From contig JAJGRE010000002.1 of the NCBI GenBank assembly GCA_021083345.1, positions 1,054,001-1,118,000 of the forward strand: a DNA stretch of 64,000 bases, given 5' to 3'. This document shows, piece after piece, positions 52,972 to 62,081 of this stretch. The notes under the pieces were generated by a model. The model was given only the letters and a program-made list of their open reading frames with translations, was not told the origin of the DNA and made no database searches. Within the stretch, counting starts at the first letter, position 1, and each line of letters opens with the position of its first letter. A program made the position numbers and the translations under genes. This DNA comes from Calditrichales bacterium MX18-03 (GTDB taxonomy: Bacteria > Bacillota > Clostridia > Lutisporales > Lutisporaceae).

Positions 52972-53949
52972 ATGAAGCAGTTGAAAAGAATCCATATTTT
53001 GATCCTTGTACTGACATTCGTTATGATACTGTCCTCCGGCTGCACCAACAAGGTTGCCGATGAAGATAAAAATGATGCCAGGCAGCTGCCCGCAGGCGGA
53101 AAAGAGGTGGTCATTGGCGTGTCGGTACTGGACCTTGCAAACCCTTATTATGTTCAGCTTTTGAACGGGATCAGACAGGGAGCGGCGACAAGGAATGCAA
53201 GACTGATGATAGACGATCCCAAGTCCGATGTAAACAGGCAGATCCAAGCAGTTGAAGAGTTCATAGCTGCCGGAGTGGATGCCATCATCATTGCCGCTTT
53301 GGACCAGAATGCACTGGAGGATGTCCTGAAAAAGGCAAAGGACCATGATATAAAAATTGTAGCGCAGTCAACTAAAGTGGATAACTGCGATATCTTCGTC
53401 TCCTTCGATGAATGGGACATGGGCTACACCATAGGGCAGGTGGCTGGCCGCTGGATCAGGGACAAGTTGGGCGGTCAGAGCCAGGTGGCCATACTGAATT
53501 ATCCGAGGATCGCTCAAATTGCCAAGCGGGAAAAAGGAATCCGGGATGGAATTTCTGAATATGCACCGAAGGCAGCTATCGCAGCGGTGGCATCATCTGC
53601 CAATCCCGAAGAGGGTGAAGCCGCTACCTTGCAGATCTTGAAGCAGAATCCCGAGATAAAAGTTGTAGTGGGCATTAATGACGGCGGTGCACTAGGTGCC
53701 CTGGCCGCCTTTGAAAAAATGGGAAAAACCGCAGACGATGTTTTTATCGGCGGAATCGACGCCACCCCGGAGGCTATCAGCCGGATCAAGTCAGACTCCC
53801 TCTACCGGGCCACCGTCGATATCAATCCTTTTTACAACGGTATTCTGGACGTGGATTTTGCTGTCAAGCTCATCAAAGGTCAGATTGTTCCCGATGCCCA
53901 TAGTGAAAACGCCGTGCTGGTGACAAAAGAGAATGTCCATATGTATTGA
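52972..53949 (+). CDS. Ribose-type substrate-binding lipoprotein (1 of 2)
   Basis: 325 aa. Lipoprotein signal (LSSGC at about residue 23), then type I periplasmic binding fold: VVIGVSVLDLANPYYVQLLNGI, AAGVDAIIIAALDQNALEDV, GAL-type ligand segment VVGINDGGALGALAAFEKMG, DVFIGGIDATPEA. It begins 8 bp after the AraC gene and ends at a strong terminator, so it is expressed with the regulator rather than with the transport genes. It may hand its ligand to the sensor domain of the AraC protein. GGAGGG lies directly before the ATG; a TTG three codons in has better spacing. Confidence 0.9.
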   Translation: MKQLKRIHILILVLTFVMILSSGCTNKVADEDKNDARQLPAGGKEVVIGVSVLDLANPYYVQLLNGIRQGAATRNARLMIDDPKSDVNRQIQAVEEFIAAGVDAIIIAALDQNALEDVLKKAKDHDIKIVAQSTKVDNCDIFVSFDEWDMGYTIGQVAGRWIRDKLGGQSQVAILNYPRIAQIAKREKGIRDGISEYAPKAAIAAVASSANPEEGEAATLQILKQNPEIKVVVGINDGGALGALAAFEKMGKTADDVFIGGIDATPEAISRIKSDSLYRATVDINPFYNGILDVDFAVKLIKGQIVPDAHSENAVLVTKENVHMY

Positions 53950-53960
53950 TTCTACAGACA

Positions 53961-53998
53961 AGTAATTTCTATATGGAATAGAAATTACTTTTTTTTGC
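53961..53998 (+). terminator. Intrinsic terminator after the AraC/binding-protein pair
   Basis: 12-bp perfect stem (53961-53972 with 53978-53989), then a run of T to 53998. It separates the sensor pair from the transport operon. Confidence 0.95.
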
Positions 53999-54035
53999 CT
54001 TTTTACCGTTATCATTTTTTAATCTTGTGATTGAA

Positions 54036-54083
54036 TTTTAACCAATCCTCTTGCAAACACAAAACTGAACCATAAGGTTAAAA
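54036..54083. promoter_or_regulatory. Candidate operator before the second binding-protein gene
   Basis: TTTTAACC (54036-54043) and GGTTAAAA (54076-54083) are inverted copies with centres 40 bp apart. They lie upstream of a TACAAT at about 54115-54120 that lacks a good -35, as expected for an activated promoter. The AraC protein is the likely binder. Nothing else seen in 53999-54172. Confidence 0.4.
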
Positions 54084-54172
54084 ACTTGATATTTTCTTTA
54101 TTTGCCCCGGGCCATACAATGGGATTCAAGGCAGTGCATGCATTGCCAATATATTTGGGAGGGGAAAAAGTT

Positions 54173-55123
54173 ATGTCGAAAAAAAACTTATGTCTCGTGG
54201 TCCTTTTGTTGTTTGTTCTTTCCATCGCAGCAGGCTGTGCGCCTAAAGCTTCATCAGCCGCATCAACGGAAACAGCAGCTCCGGCGGCTGAAAAGAAAAT
54301 CAAGGCGGCCTATGTCGTCATGGACCTGGCCAACCCATTCTTCGTTCAAGTCGCTGACGGCTTCAAGGAGCAGGGCGAAAAACTGGGTATGGAAGTAACG
54401 GTAGTGGACGGAAAAATGGATGCCATGACACAGGTCAGCGCCATTGAGAACTTCATTGCACAGAAGGTGGATGTCATAGCCTGCTCGCCGGTGGATTCAA
54501 AAGCCATAGAACCTTTGGTAAAAAAGGCCCATGACGCGGGAATCAAATTCGTCTGTGCCGCTCAAGATGTGGCGGGTTACGACGCCTTTATCTCAATACC
54601 GGAGCTGGAATATGGACTGGCAGGCGGCCGTATGGCAGGCGAATGGATGAAAGCGCATTACCAGGGTCCGGTTGAAGTGGCCATACTTGATCTTCCCGAA
54701 CTAAAGCAGATTATTGACAGGGCGAAAGGACTTGAACAGGGCATTTTGGAAAAATATCCTGAAGCAAAGGTCGTTGCCTATCAATCCGCATCAACACCGG
54801 AAACGGGAATGAAAGCAGCTGAAACCATTCTTCAAGCTCATCCCAATGTCAAGGTTATCTCAGCCATTAATGATGCAGGTGCACTTGGTGCCGCTGAGGT
54901 CGTAAAGAGCATGGGCAAGGCGGAAGGCTTCAGCGTCTTCGGGCTTGATGCCACCCCTGAGGCATTAGCCAAGATCAAAGAAGGCGGCGTCTACAAGGGC
55001 ACAGTCGATATCAACCCCAAAGGGATCGGCGGAATGGTGGCCGACACGGCAGGAAAGCTTGGAAAAGGTGAAGCCTTGGCAAGCAAGGAACTCGTCATAC
55101 CTATGACACCGGTCACCCAATAG
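54173..55123 (+). CDS. Ribose-type substrate-binding lipoprotein (2 of 2)
   Basis: 316 aa from the ATG at 54173 (GGGAGGGG upstream). Lipoprotein signal with AAGC at about residue 22, Ala/Ser/Thr linker, then KAAYVVMDLANPFFVQVADGF, QKVDVIACSPVDSKAI, VISAINDAGALGAAEVVKSMG and FGLDATPEALAKI. Clearly related to the product of 52972. First gene of the transport operon; a stem-loop after it probably protects its mRNA. Delivers the solute to the permease encoded downstream. Sugar or polyol is typical of the family, not shown here. Confidence 0.93.
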   Translation: MSKKNLCLVVLLLFVLSIAAGCAPKASSAASTETAAPAAEKKIKAAYVVMDLANPFFVQVADGFKEQGEKLGMEVTVVDGKMDAMTQVSAIENFIAQKVDVIACSPVDSKAIEPLVKKAHDAGIKFVCAAQDVAGYDAFISIPELEYGLAGGRMAGEWMKAHYQGPVEVAILDLPELKQIIDRAKGLEQGILEKYPEAKVVAYQSASTPETGMKAAETILQAHPNVKVISAINDAGALGAAEVVKSMGKAEGFSVFGLDATPEALAKIKEGGVYKGTVDINPKGIGGMVADTAGKLGKGEALASKELVIPMTPVTQ

Positions 55124-55138
55124 CATCTGAAACAATTC

Positions 55139-55169
55139 GGGAACCTGCAGGCACTGCTTGCGGGTTCCC
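55139..55169 (+). other. Intergenic mRNA stem-loop
   Basis: GGGAACC (55139-55145) pairs with GGTTCCC (55163-55169), extended by a GCA/TGC inner step, in the gap after the binding-protein gene. It lacks a T-run. Such hairpins raise the level of binding-protein mRNA over ATPase/permease mRNA. Confidence 0.6.
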
Positions 55170-55201
55170 ATAATGATACTTCTCCCTGGAAGGAGGAAAC
55201 T

Positions 55202-56710
55202 ATGAAAGAAATAGTATTGGCGTTAAAAGGGATCACAAAGATTTACCCCGGTGTCAAGGCCTTGGATGATGTCTCACTGACCTTTGAAAAAGGTGAAATA
55301 CATGCCATCGTAGGCGAGAACGGTGCAGGAAAATCAACGCTGATCAAGACGATTACCGGTGCCATTGCGCCCACCGCGGGGACTATTGCATTCGGTGGCA
55401 AGGAATATCAGAAGCTGGATCCCATTGAAGCCATCCGGGTGGGAATCGGCGCTGTCTATCAGGAGTTCAACCTTATTCCGTATCTCAGCGTTGCGGAAAA
55501 TATTTTTTTTGGAAGGGAACTGCGGCAGGGAGCCTTTACCGATATGAAAGCCATGTGTGCTGAAACGGAGCAAATATTGAACGAACTGGGTGTACGGATC
55601 GATCCCAGAGCCAGGGTAAAGGATCTAAGCGTAGCCTGCCAGCAGATTGTTGAAATTGCCAAATCTGTATCAAAGGAAGTAAAGGTTCTGATACTGGATG
55701 AACCTTCTGCGCCTTTGACAAACAGCGAGACTCAATCCATGTTCAGGATTATCAAAAAACTAAAGGCCAAAGGTGTGACCATCATATATATTTCCCACCG
55801 GCTTGAAGAAATCTTTGAGCTCTCCGACAGGGTCACCGTCATGCGTGACAGCAAGAAAATCCTTACCCTGGATACAGGTGAAACCGACAGAAAGTCTCTG
55901 ATCAGTCATATGGTCGGACGAAGCTTGAGTGATGATTATCCCAGGAACGAGAGTGACTGCTGCGAGACGACGCTGCAAGCAAGGGGCTTGAACACAGCCT
56001 ATGTCAATAATATTACCTTCGATTTAAGGCAGGGAGAGATTCTAGGCTTTGCAGGGCTGGTGGGCGCAGGGCGGACGGAAGTGGCGAGAGCCATATTTGG
56101 TGCCGATGCTGTCACCTCCGGTGAAATCCTCCTTTTTGGAAAACCCGTTAGAATAAAATCACCTGCGGATGCCATCAAGAACAAAATGGGGTTGATTCCG
56201 GAAGACCGTAAAAGCCATGGTGTCCTTTTGTCCCTGGCCATACGGAACAATATCACCTTCAGCAGCCTGAAGCATATTTCAAGATACGGTTATCTGAATA
56301 AAAAGAAAGAAGACGCGGTTGTTCATACACTCAAGGAAAATCTGAGGATAAAAGCGCCCTCCGTGAACCAACAAGTAAAAAACCTGAGCGGAGGCAATCA
56401 GCAGAAGGTTGTTCTCGCAAAGTGGCTTGCAACCAACTGTGATATCCTTATTTTCGATGAACCGACCCGTGGCATTGATATAGGCGCAAAACAGGAAATC
56501 TATAAGCTGATGCGTCAGCTGGCGGAAAGCGGAAAGTCCATCATCATGATATCCTCAGAAATGCCCGAGCTATTGGGAATGTCAGACCGGATCATTGTCA
56601 TGCATGAAGGGCGTATCGTCGGAGAACTCAAAAAAGAAGAGGCCACTCAAGAACGAATACTTGAAATGGCGTCTGGAGAAGCGGGAGGATGCGGTTGTAA
56701 TGCGAATTAG
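55202..56710 (+). CDS. Sugar-type ABC transporter ATPase (RbsA/MglA family)
   Basis: 502 aa with two ABC domains. N-terminal domain: Walker A GENGAGKST, signature variant LSVACQQIVEIAKS, Walker B ILDEPSAPLT. C-terminal domain: degenerate Walker A GLVGAGRTE, signature LSGGNQQKV, Walker B IFDEPTRGID. This is the normal RbsA pattern. Energises uptake through the permease encoded next, overlapping its start. The last residues GGCGCNAN and an internal DCCE are Cys-rich, unusual but of unknown meaning. Confidence 0.95.
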   Translation: MKEIVLALKGITKIYPGVKALDDVSLTFEKGEIHAIVGENGAGKSTLIKTITGAIAPTAGTIAFGGKEYQKLDPIEAIRVGIGAVYQEFNLIPYLSVAENIFFGRELRQGAFTDMKAMCAETEQILNELGVRIDPRARVKDLSVACQQIVEIAKSVSKEVKVLILDEPSAPLTNSETQSMFRIIKKLKAKGVTIIYISHRLEEIFELSDRVTVMRDSKKILTLDTGETDRKSLISHMVGRSLSDDYPRNESDCCETTLQARGLNTAYVNNITFDLRQGEILGFAGLVGAGRTEVARAIFGADAVTSGEILLFGKPVRIKSPADAIKNKMGLIPEDRKSHGVLLSLAIRNNITFSSLKHISRYGYLNKKKEDAVVHTLKENLRIKAPSVNQQVKNLSGGNQQKVVLAKWLATNCDILIFDEPTRGIDIGAKQEIYKLMRQLAESGKSIIMISSEMPELLGMSDRIIVMHEGRIVGELKKEEATQERILEMASGEAGGCGCNAN

Positions 56711-57689
56711 AGAACTGTTCTCAAAATATGGAATATACATGGTACTATTATTGATGGTGGTTTTTTTCAGTGTGCTGTCAGAAGCTTTTTTGACACCGGA
56801 TAACCTGTTCAACATCCTCAGGCAGGTTGCTGTCGTCGGCACTGCCGCCGTAGGCATGACCTTTGTCATGCTGACTGGCGGCATCGATTTGTCTGTGGGC
56901 TCCATTATCGGCGTTACAGGCATCCTGACAGCATCCCTGATGGTCATGGGTGTACCGGCGGTCATCGCCGTGCTGATTGCACTAATAGCCGGTGTGCTGA
57001 TGGGTCTGCTCAACGCTTTTATCATCAACGAATTCAATGTCCCGCCATTGATCGTCACACTCGGTATGATGACGACCCTCAGAGGTATTGCTTACCTTGT
57101 CACAGGCGGCATGCCGGTGTTCGGTTTTCCGGAGTCCTTTACCATACTGGGGCAAGGCTACTTGGGCATCATCCCCATTCCTGTCATCATCATGGGGCTG
57201 GCCTTTTTGGCGGGCTATATCCTCTTGGACAAATTCACCATCGGGCGGCATATTTATGGTGTCGGCGGCAACGAAGAGGCTTCAAGGCTTTCCGGTGTAA
57301 ATGTCAAAAAGATCAAGTATTTTGTCTACTCCGTCAGCGGGCTGCTTTGCGGTATCGCAGGCGTCGTACTGCTGTCCAGAACCAATAGCGGGCAGCCTAA
57401 AGCAGGCACCTCTTATGAAATGGATATTATTACGGCTGTTGTTCTGGGAGGTGTCAGCATCAAGGGCGGTGAAGGAAAGATCACCGGTGTTATAGCAGGC
57501 GTATTGATTATGGGGATCCTCTCAAACGGCATGATCATAACCAATGTGGGGGATTATGCACAGCGCATCGTTCAGGGCCTGGTGCTGATTCTGGCCGTCG
57601 CGTTTGACTGTTACAATCAAAGCAGGAAAGCTTCTGCCGGCACTCTGATAAGAGAAAACAAAGCTGCCGCCCTCAATGAAAACAGTTGA
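56700..57689 (+). CDS. Sugar-type ABC transporter permease (RbsC family)
   Basis: 329 aa from the ATG at 56700, which overlaps the ATPase stop by 11 bp and has GGGAGG upstream; a longer frame to 56595 lies inside the ATPase gene. Eight to ten helices; TGGIDLSVGSIIGVTGI and SYEMDIITAVVLGGVSIKGGEGKI are the RbsC/BPD_transp_2 signatures. Forms the membrane channel with the ATPase and binding protein. Confidence 0.94.
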   Translation: MRIRELFSKYGIYMVLLLMVVFFSVLSEAFLTPDNLFNILRQVAVVGTAAVGMTFVMLTGGIDLSVGSIIGVTGILTASLMVMGVPAVIAVLIALIAGVLMGLLNAFIINEFNVPPLIVTLGMMTTLRGIAYLVTGGMPVFGFPESFTILGQGYLGIIPIPVIIMGLAFLAGYILLDKFTIGRHIYGVGGNEEASRLSGVNVKKIKYFVYSVSGLLCGIAGVVLLSRTNSGQPKAGTSYEMDIITAVVLGGVSIKGGEGKITGVIAGVLIMGILSNGMIITNVGDYAQRIVQGLVLILAVAFDCYNQSRKASAGTLIRENKAAALNENS

Positions 57690-57713
57690 TTTTTTATAAA
57701 GTGAGGTTTTATA

Positions 57714-58814
57714 ATGTCTGACAACGTTAAAGCACCCAATGGATGGAATCTGGAGCTTGCCTCAAAGCCCGACTTTGAGCAGGCCATGAAAAGAATATAT
57801 GCCTGGTATGAAGGTGAGATCATTGATCGCGCACCGGTACGGTTCACCAGCCACAATGCAGAGTACGGCAGCATCCATGACAAGTCCAGGTGGAAGAACT
57901 TAAAGGAATGGTGGTTCGATACGGAATACCACGTCGAGCACTATATCCAATCTCTGGCCGGCAAGAAATTTCTGGGAGAGACTTTTCCCGTATATTGGCC
58001 CAATCTGGGTCCCAATGTATTTGCCGCCTTCTATGGCAGTCCCCTGAAATTCGGCGAAGTTACCTCATGGGCGGAGCCATGTGTTCACGATTACTCGCAG
58101 TTAAGCGCATTGAATCTGGATATGAATAATGAATACTTCCTCAAGCTGGACGAGATGACCCGGTATGCGCTGGAAAGATGTGAGGGGAAATTCATGGTGG
58201 GTTACACAGACCTGCATCCGGGGCTGGATTGCGCCGCAGCTTGGCGAGACACGCAAAGCCTGTGTTTTGACTTCTATGATGAACCTGATGCGCTGAAAGA
58301 GATCATCAGGCTGGCAGAAAAGGACTTCCAGCAGGTTTATGACCACTTTGACGCAATGCTGAAGGAGAAAAGGCAGCTTTCCGTAAGCTGGATGAACATC
58401 CCTTCCTTCGAAAAACTGCATATACCCAGTTGTGATTTTTCCGCCATGATATCCCGAAATCAATTTGATGAATTCTATCTGCCGGTTCTGCAGGAGGAAG
58501 TAAAGCCCATGACGCACAACATCTTCCATCTGGACGGCAAGGGTGTGGCAAATCATATCGACAGCATCCTGGAGGTGCCTGAAATAACGGCAATCCAGTG
58601 GGTACAGGGTCTTGGGAAGGACGCACCCATTATGCAGTGGGTCCCCCTCATAAAAAAGATACAGGCAGCCGGAAAGTCCATCGTGATAGACCTTGACAAG
58701 GCTGAGTTGGAGGAATTTATATCGCTGACGGAGCCTCATGGCCTGATGCTATGCATCGACTCCAGGGATGAGGAAGAGCAGAAGGAAATATTGAAACGGG
58801 TTGAAAAATGGTAG
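57714..58814 (+). CDS. Uroporphyrinogen decarboxylase-like protein 1
   Basis: 366 aa. URO-D/corrinoid methyltransferase-like (beta/alpha)8 fold: AMKRIYAWYEGEIIDRAPVR at the start, EKCEGKF-type region RYALERCEGKFMVGYTDLHPG, DFYDEPDALKEIIRLAEKDF, VKPMTHNIFHLDGKGVANHI. Where zinc methyltransferases (MtaA type) have H-x-C, this has HLDGKG, so a zinc methyl-transfer role is doubtful. Lies 24 bp after the permease, hence in the operon. Not a heme biosynthesis enzyme by context. Function unknown, presumably acts on the imported compound. Confidence 0.8.
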   Translation: MSDNVKAPNGWNLELASKPDFEQAMKRIYAWYEGEIIDRAPVRFTSHNAEYGSIHDKSRWKNLKEWWFDTEYHVEHYIQSLAGKKFLGETFPVYWPNLGPNVFAAFYGSPLKFGEVTSWAEPCVHDYSQLSALNLDMNNEYFLKLDEMTRYALERCEGKFMVGYTDLHPGLDCAAAWRDTQSLCFDFYDEPDALKEIIRLAEKDFQQVYDHFDAMLKEKRQLSVSWMNIPSFEKLHIPSCDFSAMISRNQFDEFYLPVLQEEVKPMTHNIFHLDGKGVANHIDSILEVPEITAIQWVQGLGKDAPIMQWVPLIKKIQAAGKSIVIDLDKAELEEFISLTEPHGLMLCIDSRDEEEQKEILKRVEKW

Positions 58815-58859
58815 CCGGGGAACAAAATGATTTGATATGAAGGAAAGGGTTTTGTATAG

Positions 58860-59861
58860 ATGAATAGCAGGGACCGTGTTTTAAGGACACTGGCACATCA
58901 GGCATCGGACATCATCCCATATCAGCTGGACCTTACCGAAGAGGTACATGCCAGACTTGCTGCGTATTTCAAGGACAACGCATTTCTTGCCAAGACAGGC
59001 TCCCATCTGGCCCAGCGGAGAAATGAGAGCTTTACCAGGGTTACGGACAACCAATTCAAAGACATGTTCGGTGTCGTTTGGAGCAGGGAACAGAAGGGCG
59101 ATTTCGGCATCATCAGGGATTATATCCTGAAGGATACTGAATTCGGCAATTATACCTTTCCGGTTCCCGATGAAAAACTGATCCGTGACAAATGCCGGCA
59201 GCTGCAGTCAGAAAACGAACGGTTCAGAATGTACATTATTGGGTTTTCGCTTTTTGAGAGAGCCTGGACGCTGCGTTCCATGCCCGAATTGCTGATTGAC
59301 TTTATGATGAATAAGGACTTTGCCAATGAACTGCTGGATCGGATTGTGGAATATAATCTTGCCGTGGTGGATATTGTCTCCGAATATGATATTGACTGTG
59401 TATTCTGGGGAGATGATTGGGGTCAGCAGCATGGCCTCATCATGGGGCCACAGCTCTGGAGGGAATTCATCAAGCCGAGACTGAAAAAGATGTATGACAG
59501 GGTGAAGGAAAAACGCATGTTCATAGCACAGCATTCCTGTGGTGATATCAGCAGCATTTTCCCCGACCTTGTTGAATTGGGCCTGGATATTTACAATACC
59601 TTTCAGCCTGAAATCTACGACATAGAAGAGATGAAAAAACTTTATGGAGATCAGATCACCTTTTATGGAGGCATCAGCACACAGCAGCTTCTTCCTAACG
59701 GCACACCCCGGGAGGTAAAGTCTGAAATGAGAAGAATCATGTCAATCCTAGGCAAAAATGGCGGGTATATAGTGGCACCCACCCATGCCATGCCGGATGA
59801 TGTCCCTACAGAAAACATCCTCGCTTTTCTCGATGTTGTCCAAAATCAAGAAGGCATCTGA
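58860..59861 (+). CDS. Uroporphyrinogen decarboxylase-like protein 2 (methyltransferase-type motif)
   Basis: 333 aa. URO-D-like fold: MNSRDRVLRTLAHQASDIIPYQ, DFANELLDRIVEYNLAVVDIV, FWGDDWGQQHGLIMGPQLWREFIKPRLKKMYD, MFIAQHSCGDISSIFPDLVELGLDI, FYGGISTQQLLPNGTPREV, YIVAPTHAMPDDVPTENILAF. The HSCG resembles the HxC zinc motif of corrinoid methyltransferases; the third ligand Cys position appears to be His in APTHAMP. Distinct from its neighbour 45 bp upstream. No corrinoid protein gene is in the window. Ends at a hairpin terminator. Confidence 0.85.
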   Translation: MNSRDRVLRTLAHQASDIIPYQLDLTEEVHARLAAYFKDNAFLAKTGSHLAQRRNESFTRVTDNQFKDMFGVVWSREQKGDFGIIRDYILKDTEFGNYTFPVPDEKLIRDKCRQLQSENERFRMYIIGFSLFERAWTLRSMPELLIDFMMNKDFANELLDRIVEYNLAVVDIVSEYDIDCVFWGDDWGQQHGLIMGPQLWREFIKPRLKKMYDRVKEKRMFIAQHSCGDISSIFPDLVELGLDIYNTFQPEIYDIEEMKKLYGDQITFYGGISTQQLLPNGTPREVKSEMRRIMSILGKNGGYIVAPTHAMPDDVPTENILAFLDVVQNQEGI

Positions 59862-59868
59862 AGCCAGA

Positions 59869-59900
59869 AACTGCCAAAGCCGGCTAAAGCTTTGGCAGTT
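59869..59900. terminator. Bidirectional terminator
   Basis: 12-bp perfect stem AACTGCCAAAGC/GCTTTGGCAGTT with an 8-nt loop, followed by GAATTTTA; between convergent genes ending at 59861 and 59926. Confidence 0.8.
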
Positions 59901-59925
59901 GAATTTTATACCAAGGCTATTCCCT

Positions 59926-61152
59926 TCACTCCTCCAGCAGCCGCTTTTCTCCTTCCAGCGCTTGGATGGGCTTGATATTCTGGCTTACTTCCACTGTACC
60001 CAGGTAATTTCCATCCTTATCACGGACGGCAAAGTACCTTATGTAAACAAACATCCCCTGCATCTGAATCCAGAAGTCGGCATGGTCCCGTTTGCCGGAA
60101 ACAAAATCCTCCACGATCTTTTCCACAATGTGCACACTTGTCGGTGGATGGCAGTGGGTGACTTTCCGCCCGATGATGGTCTTGGGTCTGGCAAAAATCC
60201 GCTCCTTACCTGCTGAGAAGTATTTGACAGTACCGTCTTTATCCACAAAGGTAATATCGATGGGCAGGGTATTGAAGATGCCGTTGATCTCTTCCAGTGT
60301 CAGTATTCCGGTCTCAAATTTCAGATAACCTGCGGGAGAGACAGCTGCCGCCTGCTCCTTTTCCGTCTTTCCAACCGCTTGTTTTGGCTGCCATTGGTTT
60401 CCGGGATCTACAAGGCAGAAGCCGATCTCGTCGCTGTGGGCCATGATCTCTCCCCATTCGTCCTCCGTCAGGGTCTCCAGACACATGGGGAACAGGATGT
60501 TTTCTTCCTTATAGATCATCTCTTTGACTATTGTGACGGTCTCATTGACTGCAGCAATCAGCGCATCGGCCTTCCCTGCATCCAGAGCCGCTTCCTTGCC
60601 GAGGCCGATTGCTTCCTTCAGCTTCTTTCTGACATCATCATCCTTTCCCCACATCACCGTAGGCGGTGCCGTGATGCCGTACTTTTCAAGGTAGGGGAAC
60701 AACAGGTTCTCTTTCCTGCTGTAATGCTTATCCAGATCCATCAGCAGGTTGAGCCCCTCTCTGAGTCTGGACAGCGCATCAGCATCCTTGCTGCTCTGAT
60801 AGGCTTCCCAAGCCTGTATGATCTGTTGCTCCATATGCTGTTCCAGAGCACGGTTTTCCAGACGGAAGGTATGGACAGGATGACCCGGTACCGTCTCATC
60901 CTGTACCATCTCGTCCAGGGAGTCCTTGAACATGGCGGCATGAACATCGCACAGCCGCTTGATTTCTTCCGCCGGCATCCCTTCATTGATGAGACTTTGC
61001 TCCATTTCGGCAATTTCGGTAGGGGATACGTCCTTGACGACTTCTACGAAGCGGTTTTTGACGTCCTGAGGATCAGCTCCGTTATGCAGTTCTTGAATCA
61101 GTTCTTTCAGAACCTTCTGCCGGTATTCTCTATTGTTGATGATTTCACTCAT
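59926..61152 (-). CDS. DUF438 protein with hemerythrin-like and PAS domains
   Basis: 408 aa from the ATG at 61152 (AAGGAGG upstream). N-terminal DUF438 (about 1-75; LKELIQELHNGADPQDVKNRF, IAEMEQSLINEGMPAEEIKRLCDVHAAMFKD), hemerythrin-like helices (about 90-230; HPVHTFRLENRALEQHMEQQ, LDKHYSRKENLLFPYLEKYG, MIYKEENILFPMCLE) that should bind a di-iron centre, and a C-terminal PAS domain (about 285-400; ITFVDKDGTVKYFSAGKERIF, IGRKVTHCHPPTS). Probably an oxygen, NO or redox sensor. Monocistronic by appearance. Confidence 0.92.
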   Translation of the reverse strand: MSEIINNREYRQKVLKELIQELHNGADPQDVKNRFVEVVKDVSPTEIAEMEQSLINEGMPAEEIKRLCDVHAAMFKDSLDEMVQDETVPGHPVHTFRLENRALEQHMEQQIIQAWEAYQSSKDADALSRLREGLNLLMDLDKHYSRKENLLFPYLEKYGITAPPTVMWGKDDDVRKKLKEAIGLGKEAALDAGKADALIAAVNETVTIVKEMIYKEENILFPMCLETLTEDEWGEIMAHSDEIGFCLVDPGNQWQPKQAVGKTEKEQAAAVSPAGYLKFETGILTLEEINGIFNTLPIDITFVDKDGTVKYFSAGKERIFARPKTIIGRKVTHCHPPTSVHIVEKIVEDFVSGKRDHADFWIQMQGMFVYIRYFAVRDKDGNYLGTVEVSQNIKPIQALEGEKRLLEE

Positions 61153-61233
61153 TTCATCCGCCTCCTTTTTTATCACTATCTCCCTATTATTCCATGCTTC
61201 AATGATTTTAACCGTTAGCAGAGCCCCCTAGCC

Positions 61234-61974
61234 CTACTTCATCTCAAAGCTGCAGGTGACAACCGCAGTTATCTCTTTCTCCAGCGTGCTGGTATCGTTG
61301 ATGCCGTAGTCCGCCACCTCGGTGGAGTAAAGGGGCGTTATCTGGAAAACACCCATTTTTGCAGATCTTAAGGCACCGATGCTGCTGCCTGTATTCTCGG
61401 CAATCTGCTCAGCACGGTTTTTTGCATCCTTGGTGGCTTCGGCCAGCATGCTGACCTTCAGGTCTGCAATCTTGGTGTAAAAATACTGAGGCTGAAAGGA
61501 CTGGAATTCCACGTCTTCATTGATCAACTCTGTTGCTTCCCTGGAAATTTTGGCCACCTTTTCCACATCGGCGGAGCTGACTTCCACCCGCTGGTCCAGC
61601 CTATAGCCCAGAACTTTGTTGGTATACTGTCCGTTATAGTTGACCTCATAGATCGTATTGGTATAGATGGATGAAAAAACCAGATCCTTCTCTTCAAGTC
61701 CTTTGGCTATCAGGTATCTTTTCACCTTCTCATGGCTTTCCTTCAAGCGGGTGTAAGCTTCCGACATCTCCGGAGACTGGCTGGAGAAGTTTCCCTGCCA
61801 GGTTATAAGATCGGACTTGATCTGCTGCTTGGCAGAGCCCGTTACGGTAATGGACCTGTTCCCCTTGATTTCGACAAGGCCATTGGTTACGATCAGGGTT
61901 GAGGCCACAAGCCCCAGCGCCAATATCAGAGCCACCGCCACCATTGCAAGGTTTTTGCTTTGCTCTTGATTCAT
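61234..61974 (-). CDS. SIMPL domain (DUF541) membrane-anchored protein
   Basis: 246 aa. One N-terminal helix (about 8-30), then an exported domain starting RSITVTGSAKQQIKSDLITW, the SIMPL signature, and ending LEKEITAVVTCSFEMK. YKLDQRVEVSSADVEKVAKI-type region is present as GYRLDQRVEVSSADVEKVAKI. Family members form multimeric envelope proteins, exact role unknown. Gap to the upstream gene holds nothing clear. Confidence 0.92.
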   Translation of the reverse strand: MNQEQSKNLAMVAVALILALGLVASTLIVTNGLVEIKGNRSITVTGSAKQQIKSDLITWQGNFSSQSPEMSEAYTRLKESHEKVKRYLIAKGLEEKDLVFSSIYTNTIYEVNYNGQYTNKVLGYRLDQRVEVSSADVEKVAKISREATELINEDVEFQSFQPQYFYTKIADLKVSMLAEATKDAKNRAEQIAENTGSSIGALRSAKMGVFQITPLYSTEVADYGINDTSTLEKEITAVVTCSFEMK

Positions 61975-62081
61975 TCCTTAACCCCCTTAATTTTTGTCTA
62001 TTCTACAATATTCTGCATTTCCCGGGAAATAATCCGCTGTACGCCGGCTTTCTCCCTTTTTTTGCACAATTCTCCCAGGAT

